In this document: piece after piece, positions 34,446-43,059 of the stretch
Layout: every line of letters starts with the position of its first letter
Position numbering within the stretch: the stretch's first letter is position 1
DNA from: Paraburkholderia acidisoli
GTDB taxonomy: Bacteria; Pseudomonadota; Gammaproteobacteria; Burkholderiales; Burkholderiaceae
Reading direction: 5' to 3'
NCBI RefSeq assembly: GCF_009789675.1
Contig: NZ_CP046914.1
Location: 1,364,001 to 1,428,000 of the forward strand
DNA length: 64,000 nucleotides
The notes under the pieces: generated by a model
What the model was told of the DNA's origin: nothing
Databases searched by the model: none
What the model saw: the letters and a program-made list of their open reading frames with translations, nothing else
Program-made: the position numbers and the translations under genes

Positions 34446-35531
34446 ATGAACGATAGAAACAACGGGCGGCCCACGGCGGCGGCGAGACCTCGTGCGCAAC
34501 CGGCGCATGACTGGCTGATGCCCGTGACAGCAGAGTCTCCCTGCGGGGCCGATCTGGAATACGATCCGGAGTTCATTGTGCTGGCCAGCAAGGTCGCGGC
34601 CAGAACCGATGCGCAATACGGCGACTTCGTCGGCGTGCCCGAGCCGGTCAACTGGGGGGAAATCGATCGCGAATGTCGTCGCCTGATGATGCGCAGCAAG
34701 GACATTCGCCTCGCCATCGTTTTTACGCGTTGTCGTACGCGGTTGACGTTCGCATCGGGGCTCGCGGAAGGGTTGCGCTTGCTCGCGTCGTGGTTGACGG
34801 GATTTCCGGACGCGATCCACCCGCAACTCTCGGTCGACGCGGATCGTGACGCCGCGCTCGAAATTCGCATGAATGCCTTGCAGGCGCTGACCGATACCGA
34901 CGGCTTGCTTGCCGACGTGCGCGACATTGCGCTGACGAAGTCGAGCGTCACGCGTCTGCAACTGAGGGATATCGAGCGTGCATTCGCGCATCCGCGTTCG
35001 AGCGACGCGCTCGCGCCGGAGTCGGTCTCGTTGCAGCTCGACGACTTGTGTGTGCAACAGCCCGCATTGTTCGCCTCGCTCGACGAAGCGCTCGCGCATA
35101 TCGAGGCGATCGAGGTTTGGGCACGCACCCATCTCGAAGGCTACGAGCCCGATTTCACGCCGCTACGGCGCATCTTGAAGCATATAGCGGGACGCGCGCC
35201 GCTGGCGGTGGCGTTCGACTCGCCAGCGCAAGTCATTGACGACGATGTGCCGGCCTTCGACGTTCGCGAGATGGCGACCGGAGCCGAGGCCAATCCGCAA
35301 GAAGAGTTCGCGACGAGTGAGCCACGGGCGAAACCCGCCGATGCTCCGGTCTCCAGCCGCGAAGCGGCACTGAACGCCATGCGTACGGCTCGCCACTGGT
35401 TCGAGCAACACGAACCCAGCAGCCCGATCCCCGTATTACTCCGCAAAGCCGAACACTGCGTTGGCAAGCGCTATTCGGAACTTGTTCATGCGGTGCCTTC
35501 CGAACTGATCGCGCAGTGGGAGAGCGAGTAA
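34446..35531 (+). CDS. tssA: type VI secretion protein TssA
   Basis: 361 residues from ATG 34446, chosen over ATG 34434 because GGAG lies at 34436-34439. The ImpA_N domain is clear (PVTAESPCGADLEYDPEF, VPEPVNWGEIDRECRRLMMR, KDIRLAIVF, FASGLAEGLRLLASWL). The C-terminal part holds SREAALNAMRTARHWFEQHE and PSSPIPVLLRKAEHCVGK, matching the short TssA class. TssA organises tail-tube and sheath polymerisation. Last gene of the plus-strand arm. Confidence 0.92.
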   Translation: MNDRNNGRPTAAARPRAQPAHDWLMPVTAESPCGADLEYDPEFIVLASKVAARTDAQYGDFVGVPEPVNWGEIDRECRRLMMRSKDIRLAIVFTRCRTRLTFASGLAEGLRLLASWLTGFPDAIHPQLSVDADRDAALEIRMNALQALTDTDGLLADVRDIALTKSSVTRLQLRDIERAFAHPRSSDALAPESVSLQLDDLCVQQPALFASLDEALAHIEAIEVWARTHLEGYEPDFTPLRRILKHIAGRAPLAVAFDSPAQVIDDDVPAFDVREMATGAEANPQEEFATSEPRAKPADAPVSSREAALNAMRTARHWFEQHEPSSPIPVLLRKAEHCVGKRYSELVHAVPSELIAQWESE

Positions 35532-35610
35532 GGAAAAGTTTCCCCCGATTTTGTTACACCTCTTACTGTGCCCCTGTCTCGTCGTTACAAAAACCTTACA
35601 TTTGCGCAGC

Positions 35611-35616
35611 TATACT
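35611..35616 (+). promoter_or_regulatory. likely -10 element for the glycine-zipper gene
   Basis: TATACT 32 bp upstream of the ATG at 35649. No well-spaced -35 hexamer; TTACAA at 35585-35590 is 20 bp away, which is long. Confidence 0.3.
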
Positions 35617-35648
35617 CGGTGCCATCTCAAAAACAGAAGAGCACTGCA

Positions 35649-36089
35649 ATGTCGAACAAACTCCTCCGCATGGTTGCCGTCGCAACGTTGGCCGCGGCGA
35701 CGTCCCTGCCGGCGCTGGCCGGCGACATGAACAACGCCTTGGGCGGCGCGCTCGGCGGCGTCGCGGGTGCGGCGCTCGGCGGTGCCGTCGGTGGTAGCAC
35801 CGGCTCGGTGATCGGCGGCGCGCTGGGCGGTGGCGCGGGCGGCGCAGTGACGTCGAACCGGCGCGAGCGTACGGGTGCGATCATCGGGGGCGCGCTCGGC
35901 GGCGGCGCGGGCACGGCAGCCGGCAATGCCATGGGCGGGCGCGGCGGCGGCTTGATCGGCGCCGCGGTGGGCGGCGGTGCGGGATCGGCGCTGGGCGGCA
36001 ACATCTCGCGTTCGAATTCCTACTCCGACGAGTATTCGCGCGGCTATCGCGGCCGCCATCATCACAGCCGCCATCGTCACTGGGATTAA
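35649..36089 (+). CDS. glycine-zipper outer-envelope protein
   Basis: 146 residues from ATG 35649. A cleavable signal peptide (MSNKLLRMVAVATLAAATS, cut after ALA) precedes repeated glycine-zipper segments: GGALGGVAGAALGGAVGG, GGALGGGAGGAV, IIGGALGGGAGTAAG and LIGAAVGGGAGSALGG. The C-terminus is Ser/Tyr then His/Arg-rich (SYSDEYSRGYRGRHHHSRHR). Such proteins (SlyB/Rick_17kDa-like) pack against membranes in the envelope and often respond to stress. The His-rich tail could bind metal. It stands alone with its own terminator. Confidence 0.8.
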   Translation: MSNKLLRMVAVATLAAATSLPALAGDMNNALGGALGGVAGAALGGAVGGSTGSVIGGALGGGAGGAVTSNRRERTGAIIGGALGGGAGTAAGNAMGGRGGGLIGAAVGGGAGSALGGNISRSNSYSDEYSRGYRGRHHHSRHRHWD

Positions 36090-36108
36090 CGACCGGCGAT
36101 CAGGCATG

Positions 36109-36137
36109 AAAAAAGGCGGCTACAGGCCGCCTTTTTT
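36109..36137 (+). terminator. Rho-independent terminator (may act on both strands)
   Basis: AAAAAAGGCGGC (36109-36120) and GCCGCCTTTTTT (36126-36137), loop TACAG. Follows the glycine-zipper gene by 19 bp; the leading A-run would let it also stop the minus-strand ICL/PEP-mutase transcript. Confidence 0.85.
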
Positions 36138-36247
36138 ATCGCCGAAACGAAACTTAGCGTGAGCGGGCGTGTTCATGCTTCAGCCCACCTCGCGTCGAGG
36201 ATCGCAACGCGATTGGCGCCGGCTTCCCCCACGCGCCGGATCGAGCC

Positions 36248-37081
36248 TCAGCCCTTGTCCTGGAAAAACGCGTCGAGCTTCGCGCCTTGCGCCGCGTGCT
36301 CGAAGCCGTCGAAGCGGCCTTCGGCGAGCCGTTGTGCCGCGTGCAGGAACCCGCCCCACGCGGCGCGCGCGAGTGCGCCGCCCACGCTGACGCGCCGCAC
36401 ACCGAGCGCGGCCAGGTCGTCGAGCGTGAAGTCCGATTGCGAACCGATCAGCACATTGACCGGCTTGGGGGCAACGGCCGCGACCACGGCCGCGATCTCT
36501 TCGCGTGTCTTGATGCCCGGCGCGTAGAGGCAATCGGCGCCGGCTTCGGCATACGCTTGCAGGCGCGCGATCGCGTCGTCGAGATCGGGCACGCCTACCA
36601 CGAAATTTTCGGCGCGGCCGACGAGGATCGTGTCGCCGCCGCGCGCGTCGATGGCGCGCCGCGCGGCGCGCATGCGCTCGACCGCCACCGCGACCGGCAA
36701 TAACGGCGCGCCGCCGTCACGTGTCGAATCTTCGACGGACACGCCTGCCACGCCCGTTTCCACCGCGAGTCCGACGCTCTCGGCAACGCCTTCCGGGTCG
36801 TCGCCGAAACCGTTTTCGAAGTCGGCGTTCACGGGCAGGTCGGTCGCGGCCGCGATCTCGCGCAGATGCGCGAGGATCGCGTCGCGCGGCAAGGTGTTGT
36901 CGGCGTGGCCGCGCGACCACGCGAAACCCGAGCTCGTGGTGGCGAGCGCCTTGAAGCCGAGTCCTTGCAGATAGCGCGCGCTGCCCGCGTCGAACGGGTT
37001 CGGCAGCACGAAGCAGCCGGAAGCGTGCAGGGCGCGAAATTCGGCGCGCTTTTCGGCGATGGTGCGGGCAGTGGCTGGCAT
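36248..37081 (-). CDS. isocitrate lyase/PEP mutase family protein
   Basis: 277 residues from ATG 37081, preceded by AAGGAG seven bases upstream. TIM-barrel lyase with the family pattern FVLPNPFDAGSARYLQ, LATTSSGFAWSRG, LPVNADFENGFGD (metal-binding Asp/Glu) and GVSVEDST. It lacks the KKCGH catalytic Cys signature of true isocitrate lyase, so it may act on oxaloacetate, methylisocitrate analogues or phosphonates. I cannot choose among these. No phosphonate genes adjoin it here. Divergent from the LacI-type regulator. Confidence 0.8.
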   Translation of the reverse strand: MPATARTIAEKRAEFRALHASGCFVLPNPFDAGSARYLQGLGFKALATTSSGFAWSRGHADNTLPRDAILAHLREIAAATDLPVNADFENGFGDDPEGVAESVGLAVETGVAGVSVEDSTRDGGAPLLPVAVAVERMRAARRAIDARGGDTILVGRAENFVVGVPDLDDAIARLQAYAEAGADCLYAPGIKTREEIAAVVAAVAPKPVNVLIGSQSDFTLDDLAALGVRRVSVGGALARAAWGGFLHAAQRLAEGRFDGFEHAAQGAKLDAFFQDKG

Positions 37082-37314
37082 GACTCGTCTCCTTGGCGTG
37101 GGTGGGTGGGCGTAGCGCGCGGCCTCACGCCGCCGCGTTATTGTGAACGAATTCGGCACGGCGGGATTTTTCATGCTCTTGCTCGCTCCACCTTTGATAA
37201 GGATATCGAATTAAATACGCTAAGAGCACTCTTTCGCTTTCGCGGAAAAGCCGCCACGCAGCAGCGCTGCCGTTATCATAGGCGCACCTTTTCATCCCAC
37301 CCGCCGCCGCCCCG

Positions 37315-38346
37315 ATGTCCAAAACCGCCGTACCGAAAGCCACGCCGCCCCGCATGTCCGACGTCGCCCGTCTCGCGGGTGTCTCGAAGATGACGGTGTC
37401 GCGCGTGATGGCGGGGCAGAGCGCATCGGAGGCCACGCGCGAGCGCGTGCAGCGCGCCATCGACGAACTCGGTTACGTGGCGGATGCCGCGGCCGGTGCG
37501 TTGTCGTCGGGGCGCTCGTCGTTCGTCGCCGTGCTCGTGCCGTCGTTGTCCAGCTCGAACTTCTCGGACACCGTGAGCGGACTGACCGCCGTGCTCGAAC
37601 CGCAAGGTCTTGAATTGCTGATCGGCGACACCGACTATCTGCCCGATCGCGAAGAGCGTCTCGTGCGGCAGATGCTGCGTCATCAGCCGCGCTGCATCGC
37701 GCTCACCGGCTCGCGGCACACGGCCGCCACACGCGCGCTGTTGCAACGTTCGGGCGTGCCCGTGGTCGAGATGTGGGATCTGCCCGCCGAGCCGATCGAC
37801 ATGGCCGTGGGATTTTCCAACGTGAACGCCGCGCGCGAAATGGTGCGTTATCTCGCCGATAAAGGGCACCGGCGCATCGGGTTTCTGGGCGGCGCGAGCG
37901 ATCTGGACCGGCGCGGCATCGACCGGCTCAAAGGCTTTCAGCTCGAAACGAAGGCGCTCGGGCTCGACCGCGATCGCGTGGTGAGGCTCGGCGAGTCGCC
38001 GATCACGATGAGTCACGGCGCGCCCGCGATGGCCGAGTTGCTCTCGCGCTGGCCCGACACGCAAGCGGTGATGTGCGTGAGCGACATGTCGGCTTTCGGC
38101 GCGATCATGGAGTGCCAGCGGCGCGGCCTGCGCGTGCCCGCCGACATCGCGGTCGCGGGCTTCGGCAACTTCGAGATCGGCGCATGCTGCCATCCGTCGA
38201 TCACGACCGTTTCCGTCGATGCGTACGGCATCGGCCAGCGCGCGGGCGAAGCGATCGTCGCGGCGCTCGGCGCGGCGGATGGCGGTGGGCGTCGCACGGT
38301 GAAAACGCGCACGCCTTATGCAGTGGTGCCGCGTGAAAGTGCCTGA
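37315..38346 (+). CDS. LacI-family transcriptional regulator
   Basis: 343 residues. N-terminal HTH (RMSDVARLAGVSKMTVSRVM) and the hinge helix (ELGYVADAAAGALSSGRSSF). The sugar-binding domain follows, with GHRRIGFLGG and VAGFGNFEIGACCHPSITTV. Resembles gluconate-type repressors (GntR of the LacI family). It lies directly upstream of a sugar-acid dehydratase on the same strand, and a TGTTA...TAACA dyad sits between them, so the dehydratase is its likely target. The ICL/PEP-mutase gene is divergent and may be co-regulated. Confidence 0.88.
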   Translation: MSKTAVPKATPPRMSDVARLAGVSKMTVSRVMAGQSASEATRERVQRAIDELGYVADAAAGALSSGRSSFVAVLVPSLSSSNFSDTVSGLTAVLEPQGLELLIGDTDYLPDREERLVRQMLRHQPRCIALTGSRHTAATRALLQRSGVPVVEMWDLPAEPIDMAVGFSNVNAAREMVRYLADKGHRRIGFLGGASDLDRRGIDRLKGFQLETKALGLDRDRVVRLGESPITMSHGAPAMAELLSRWPDTQAVMCVSDMSAFGAIMECQRRGLRVPADIAVAGFGNFEIGACCHPSITTVSVDAYGIGQRAGEAIVAALGAADGGGRRTVKTRTPYAVVPRESA

Positions 38347-38433
38347 AGCCCGCTGAATCTTCCTGCATCTTCCTCACCGCGCGCGGTAGTTGTCCTGGCT
38401 GCGACGCCGCGAGCCTCGTGCTACCATCGTCGA

Positions 38434-38447
38434 TGTTATCGGTAACA
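38434..38447. promoter_or_regulatory. LacI/GntR-type operator upstream of the dehydratase
   Basis: TGTTATCGGTAACA, with 5-bp arms TGTTA/TAACA around TCGG, 94 bp before the dehydratase start. It matches the general operator pattern of LacI-family gluconate repressors (TGTTA-NNNN-TAACA). Confidence 0.65.
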
Positions 38448-38540
38448 AACTGCGCGACCGAATCGGTCTGCCGGCGCGCGACATGCACATAACGAGCGCG
38501 GCGCAGTCATCACGCGCCGCGCCACATGGAAGGAGATGCC

Positions 38541-40325
38541 ATGACGAATTCGGCACCGCGACGTCTGCGCAGCCAGGAATGGTTCGACGATCCCTCGCAC
38601 GCGGACATGACCGCGCTCTATGTGGAGCGCTTCATGAATTACGGCCTCACGCGCGAGGAGTTGCAGTCGGGCCGTCCGGTCATCGGCATTGCGCAAACGG
38701 GCAGCGATCTCGCGCCGTGCAATCGTCATCACATCGCGCTCGCGGACCGCGTGAAAGCCGGCATTCGCGACGCGGGCGGCATTCCGATGGAGTTTCCCGT
38801 GCATCCGCTCGCGGAGCAGAGCCGCAGGCCGACCGCCGCGCTCGATCGCAATCTCGCGTATCTCGGGCTCGTCGAGATCCTGCACGGTTTTCCGCTCGAT
38901 GGCGTGGTGCTCACCACGGGCTGCGACAAGACCACGCCCGCGTGTCTGATGGCGGCCGCGACCGTCGATCTGCCCGCGATCGTGCTGTCCGGCGGCCCGA
39001 TGCTCGACGGCTGGTACGAAGGCAAACGCGTGGGCTCCGGCACGGTGATCTGGCACGCGCGCAATCTGCTCGCGGCGGGCGAGATCGATTACGAAGGCTT
39101 CATGGCGCTGACGACGGCCTCGTCGCCTTCCATCGGCCATTGCAACACGATGGGCACCGCGCTCTCGATGAACTGTCTCGCCGAAGCGCTCGGCATGTCG
39201 TTGCCCGGCTGCGCGAGCATTCCCGCCGCGTATCGCGAGCGCGGGCAGATGGCCTATGCCACGGGCAAGCGCGCCGTCGATCTCGTGCGCGAAGACGTGC
39301 GGCCCTCGCGCATCATGACGCGCGAGGCGTTCGCGAATGCGATCGTCGTGGCGTCGGCGCTGGGCGCATCGACGAATTGTCCGCCGCATCTGATCGCGAT
39401 CGCGCGGCACATGGGCGTGGATCTGAGTCTCGAAGACTGGCAGCACTATGGCGAAGCGGTGCCCCTGCTCGCCAATTGCATGCCCGCCGGCGACTATCTC
39501 GGCGAGAGTTTCCATCGCGCGGGCGGCGTGCCCGCGGTGCTGCGCCAGCTCGACCGCGCGGGGCTCTTGCGACGTGCGTGCAAAACGGTCTCGGGCAAGA
39601 CGATTGGCGAGATCGCCGACACCGCGCCCGACGCCGATCGCGAAGTCATTCGTACTGCCGATGATCCGCTGATGCATGGCGCGGGCTTCATCGTGCTTTC
39701 GGGCAACTTCTTCGACAGCGCGATCATGAAGATGTCCGTGGTGGGCGAGGCGTTTCGCCAGACCTATCTGAGCGAGCCCGGCGCGGAAAACGTGTTCGAA
39801 ACACGCGCGATCGTGTTCGACGGCCCCGAGGATTACCGGGCGCGCATCAACGATCCCTCGCTGCGCATCGACGAACATTGCATGCTCGTGATTCGCGGTT
39901 GCGGCACGGTGGGGTATCCAGGCAGCGCGGAAGTCGTGAACATGGCCCCGCCGGCCGAGATGGTGAAGCGCGGCGTGACCTCGTTGCCGTGCATGGGCGA
40001 CGGGCGGCAGAGCGGCACGTCGGCGAGCCCTTCGATCCTCAACATGTCGCCGGAAGCGGCCGTGGGCGGCGGTCTGGCGCTGCTGCGCACGAACGACCGC
40101 ATTCGCGTCGATCTGAATGCGCGCAAGGTGGAGGTGCTGCTAGCCGCCGATGAAATCGAGCGCCGCCGCGCCGAAGCGCCGTTCGAAGCGCCGCCTTCGC
40201 AAACCCCCTGGCAGGAGCTGTATCGCAAGACCGTGGGCCAGCTTTCGACAGGCGGTTGCCTCGAGCCCGCGACGCTGTATTTGCGCGTGATCGAACAGCG
40301 CGGCGAGCCGCGTCACTCGCACTAA
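38541..40325 (+). CDS. IlvD/Edd family sugar-acid dehydratase (xylonate/arabonate type)
   Basis: 594 residues from ATG 38541; AAGGAG lies eight bases upstream, favouring it over ATG 38526. An Fe-S dehydratase that converts an aldonate to a 2-keto-3-deoxy acid. Motifs: SQEWFDDPSHADMTALYVER, AQTGSDLAPCNRHH, LTTGCDKTTPACLMAAATV, SIGHCNTMGTALSMNCLAEA and GDGRQSGTSASPSILN, with the cluster Cys in each. It reads very like Caulobacter D-xylonate dehydratase XylD (591 aa). L-arabonate or another pentonate is possible. No other pathway gene is visible nearby. Confidence 0.85.
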   Translation: MTNSAPRRLRSQEWFDDPSHADMTALYVERFMNYGLTREELQSGRPVIGIAQTGSDLAPCNRHHIALADRVKAGIRDAGGIPMEFPVHPLAEQSRRPTAALDRNLAYLGLVEILHGFPLDGVVLTTGCDKTTPACLMAAATVDLPAIVLSGGPMLDGWYEGKRVGSGTVIWHARNLLAAGEIDYEGFMALTTASSPSIGHCNTMGTALSMNCLAEALGMSLPGCASIPAAYRERGQMAYATGKRAVDLVREDVRPSRIMTREAFANAIVVASALGASTNCPPHLIAIARHMGVDLSLEDWQHYGEAVPLLANCMPAGDYLGESFHRAGGVPAVLRQLDRAGLLRRACKTVSGKTIGEIADTAPDADREVIRTADDPLMHGAGFIVLSGNFFDSAIMKMSVVGEAFRQTYLSEPGAENVFETRAIVFDGPEDYRARINDPSLRIDEHCMLVIRGCGTVGYPGSAEVVNMAPPAEMVKRGVTSLPCMGDGRQSGTSASPSILNMSPEAAVGGGLALLRTNDRIRVDLNARKVEVLLAADEIERRRAEAPFEAPPSQTPWQELYRKTVGQLSTGGCLEPATLYLRVIEQRGEPRHSH

Positions 40326-40380
40326 ACGCTCGCACCTAATACTTGCACGGAAGCGCGAGTGCACGCGCATCAACGCAGCG

Positions 40381-41127
40381 TCAAAGCGTCTTGCCGATAC
40401 GATGCGCCATCTCCACCACCGCGATCGCGAGCCGCTTCTCGCGGCGCGCGTCGAGCCGTTCGAGCGGCAGGCTCGTGCTGACCGCCACGCGTTTGCCCAG
40501 CGCGGTCACGCCCACGAAGGCCGCGAAGCACGCGAGCCCGGCCGTGACCTCTTCGCGTTCCTGCGCGAGGCCCGTGCGGCGTATCGAAACTAGCGCCGCG
40601 AGCAAATCTGTCTTGCGCGTGAGCGTGCGAGCCGTCACGGCGGTCAGCTGGCGCGGCAGCACGGCGTTGACTTCGTCGTCGGGGAGACTCGCGAGCAGCG
40701 CCTTGCCGAGCGCGCAGCAATGCGCGGGCAGACGCGAGCCGAGATCGGACACGAGCCGTACGGGCCGCGACGCATCTTCGCGCGCGATGTAGACCACTTC
40801 CGCGCCGTCGAGCACCGCGAGTTGCACGACCTCGTTGTGTTTCGCGACGAACGCGGCCGCTTCCTGGCGGAACACGTCTTGCAGCCGGTCGTGCCGCACA
40901 TAGGCGCTGCCCAGCTCGAACAGCGTGACGCCGACGATATAGCCGTCCGCGCGCTTTTCGATCCAGCCGCGCCGCTCGAGCGAATCGAGCATCAGATACA
41001 GCGTGCTGCGCGAAAGCCCCGTGATTTCGCCGATAGCCGTGGCGCGCACGGGCGCCTGCGCGTGGGCGAGCACGTCAAGGATGTCGTGAATGCGCCGCAG
41101 CGCGGGGACTTCGTAGGGGGAAGACAT
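40381..41127 (-). CDS. IclR-family transcriptional regulator
   Basis: 248 residues. N-terminal winged HTH (LRRIHDILDVLAHAQAPVRA, then ITGLSRSTLYLMLDSLERRG) and C-terminal IclR effector domain (VVYIAREDASRPVRLVSDLG, LPAHCCALGKALLASLPDDE, GLACFAAFV). Convergent with the dehydratase and divergent from the aminotransferase 300 bp away. A GTCCA...TGGAC dyad 39 bp upstream of its start is a likely autoregulatory operator. Confidence 0.9.
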   Translation of the reverse strand: MSSPYEVPALRRIHDILDVLAHAQAPVRATAIGEITGLSRSTLYLMLDSLERRGWIEKRADGYIVGVTLFELGSAYVRHDRLQDVFRQEAAAFVAKHNEVVQLAVLDGAEVVYIAREDASRPVRLVSDLGSRLPAHCCALGKALLASLPDDEVNAVLPRQLTAVTARTLTRKTDLLAALVSIRRTGLAQEREEVTAGLACFAAFVGVTALGKRVAVSTSLPLERLDARREKRLAIAVVEMAHRIGKTL

Positions 41128-41165
41128 GACGTTGCGATTGCCGAGAAAATACCCTGAAATCTTCC

Positions 41166-41201
41166 GTCCAGCAGGTTGGACATACTAGCATCGGGTTGGA
41201 C
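41166..41201. promoter_or_regulatory. IclR operator region (dyad plus direct repeat)
   Basis: GTCCAGCAGGTTGGAC at 41166-41181 is a dyad with 5-bp arms. GGTTGGAC recurs at 41174-41181 and 41194-41201, two helical turns apart. It lies just upstream of the iclR start, where an autoregulator would bind. Confidence 0.55.
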
Positions 41202-41251
41202 GGTGTTGCACCGGGCATGGCGCGTTTTCGGCGCGAACGTTCCTTGGTATC

Positions 41252-41287
41252 GTTACGAATCCAGTTACGGATCCGGTTACGGGCGCG
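41252..41287. repeat. three 12-bp direct repeats upstream of the aminotransferase
   Basis: GTTACGAATCCA, GTTACGGATCCG and GTTACGGGCGCG stand head to tail. All three share GTTACG; the first two share GTTACG-ATCC. About 140 bp before the aminotransferase start. The rest of the 41128-41428 gap shows no gene. Confidence 0.75.
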
Positions 41288-41428
41288 CGGAAGACGGCGC
41301 GTTGCCCGCATCGACCGACGAACCCCATCAACGAATCCACATCGACGAAATGTGATGAACGCAACGGCGCAATCCCGCGAAGCGATGCATGCGGTCCGGC
41401 GCATTCGCGTTCGACGGAGGCAAGTGCG

Positions 41429-42613
41429 ATGAAGTATGCGAATCTGGTCGAGCGGTTGCAGGGCCGCCGCACGACCGCGTGGGAAATCCATCATGCGGCG
41501 GTGCAGGCGGCGGCGCGCGGCGAAGACGTGATCGTGCTCAGCGTGGGCGATCCCGACTTCGCGACGCCCGCGCCCATCGTCGAACGCGCGGTCGCGGCGC
41601 TACGCAACGGCGACACGCATTATTCGGCGATCATGGGCCGCGAACCGCTGCGTGCGGCCATCGCGCGTGAGCATTCGAAGCTGAGCGGGCGCCGCGTCGG
41701 TGCGGACAACGTGATTCTGAGCGCGGGTGCGCAGAACGGTTTGTTCGCCTCGTCGCTCTGTCTATGCGAGGCCGGCGACGAAGTGCTCGTGCCCGAGCCG
41801 ATGTATCTCACCTACGAAGCCGCCATTCGCGCCTCGGGCGCGACGCTCGTGCCGGTGCCCGTCGATCCCGAAAGCGGCTTCCATCTCGACTGCGACGCCA
41901 TGGAAGCCGCCGTCACGTCGCGCACGCGCGCGATCTTCTTCGCGACGCCGTGCAATCCCACGGGTGTGGTGATGCCGCGCGAGCATCTCGAACGCATCGC
42001 TCGGCTCGCGAAAAAGCATGACCTGTGGGTGCTGTCCGACGAGGTCTATGCCGATCTCACGTTCGAGCGCGAACACGTGAGCATCGCCGCGCTCGACGGC
42101 ATGGCGGAGCGCACGGTCACGGTCGGCAGTCTGTCGAAGTCGCATGCGATGGCGGGCTGGCGGATCGGTTGGGTGATCGCGCCCGAGACGATGATCGGGC
42201 ACCTCGCGCGGCTCGCGCTGTGCATGCTCTATGGTTTGCCGGGCTTCGTGCAGGAGGCGGCGCTCGTGGCGCTCGACGACCGCGCGCGCATCGTGGCCGA
42301 GGTGCGCGAGACGTACCGGCGGCGGCGCGACATCGTCTATGAGCGATTGGCGAGCGTGCCGGGTTTGCACTGCCTGCTACCGGAAGCCGGCATGTTCATG
42401 ATGATCGACGTGCGCGGCACGGGGCTCGATACGCACGCGTTCACGTGGCAGTTGTTCGAGGCGCAGAAGGTGTCGGTGCTCGACGCGAGCGCGTTTGGCG
42501 AAACCGCGAACGGTTACGTGCGGCTCGGTTTTGTCGTCGATGAACCGCGCCTGATCGAAGCGTGCGAGCGCATTGCCGCGTTTGCGCAGCAATGCGCGAT
42601 GGCGCTGCCTTGA
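41429..42613 (+). CDS. PLP-dependent class I/II aminotransferase (AruH-like)
   Basis: 394 residues. Preceded by GGAGG. Fold-type I aminotransferase: LSVGDPDFATPAPIVERA, HYSAIMGREPLRAAIA, FFATPCNPTGVVMPREHLER, LSDEVYADLTFE and the PLP lysine motif GSLSKSHAMAGWRIGW. The C-terminal VRLGFVVDE has the carboxylate-binding Arg. Length and the SKSHAMAGWR box recall arginine:pyruvate transaminase AruH of Pseudomonas, but aspartate/tyrosine-type substrates remain possible. Likely controlled by the divergent IclR regulator. Confidence 0.82.
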   Translation: MKYANLVERLQGRRTTAWEIHHAAVQAAARGEDVIVLSVGDPDFATPAPIVERAVAALRNGDTHYSAIMGREPLRAAIAREHSKLSGRRVGADNVILSAGAQNGLFASSLCLCEAGDEVLVPEPMYLTYEAAIRASGATLVPVPVDPESGFHLDCDAMEAAVTSRTRAIFFATPCNPTGVVMPREHLERIARLAKKHDLWVLSDEVYADLTFEREHVSIAALDGMAERTVTVGSLSKSHAMAGWRIGWVIAPETMIGHLARLALCMLYGLPGFVQEAALVALDDRARIVAEVRETYRRRRDIVYERLASVPGLHCLLPEAGMFMMIDVRGTGLDTHAFTWQLFEAQKVSVLDASAFGETANGYVRLGFVVDEPRLIEACERIAAFAQQCAMALP

Positions 42614-42630
42614 TCGCGTGAAGCGAAAGA

Positions 42631-43059
42631 TTACGCGGCGCGCGACTCGAAATACAGCCGCGTGGGTTCGAAGAGAGGGGTTGGCAGCGCGTCGCGCGTG
42701 AACCAGGCCCAGCGCTCGCATTTGTCGGGTTCGGTCACGCTGGGCGTGCCTTCGGCGCTGGCCTCGACGAACACGGTCACATGGCGCACGCGGTCCGCTT
42801 CGAGCCAGCCGCTCGCCCAGCCCGCGGCGCGTGCCTGCGTGAGATCGAGGCCGGTTTCCTCTCGCAGTTCGCGGGCGGCGGCCGCGAGCGGATCTTCGCC
42901 GGGGTCGACCTTGCCGCCGGGAAACGCCCATGTGCCGCGGCCCCATGCGCTCTTGCGCAGGCCGAGCAGCCACGCCTCGCCGTTGCGCACCACGACGCCC
43001 ACGCCGAGCACGGTCACGGCCGCGCTGCCGGCATTGGCGCGTTGCGGGCCTGCGCTCAT
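42631..43059 (-). CDS. Nudix hydrolase (MutT-like)
   Basis: 142 residues. Full Nudix box GGKVDPGEDPLAAAARELRE followed by ETGL fits GX5EX7REUXEEXGU, so it should hydrolyse a nucleoside diphosphate-X bond. The C-terminal KCERWAWFTRDALPTPLFEP is typical of NTP-pyrophosphohydrolases of the ADP-ribose/dCTP type. Its ATG overlaps the preceding small gene's stop (ATGA), so the two are co-translated. The substrate cannot be read from sequence. Confidence 0.88.
   Translation of the reverse strand: MSAGPQRANAGSAAVTVLGVGVVVRNGEAWLLGLRKSAWGRGTWAFPGGKVDPGEDPLAAAARELREETGLDLTQARAAGWASGWLEADRVRHVTVFVEASAEGTPSVTEPDKCERWAWFTRDALPTPLFEPTRLYFESRAA

Noticed and set aside
36248..37081. PEP mutase of a phosphonate biosynthesis pathway
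   Set aside because: The protein belongs to the broad ICL/PEPM family, but no decarboxylase or transaminase adjoins it and it lacks a diagnostic motif for PEP mutase, so no phosphonate role is claimed.
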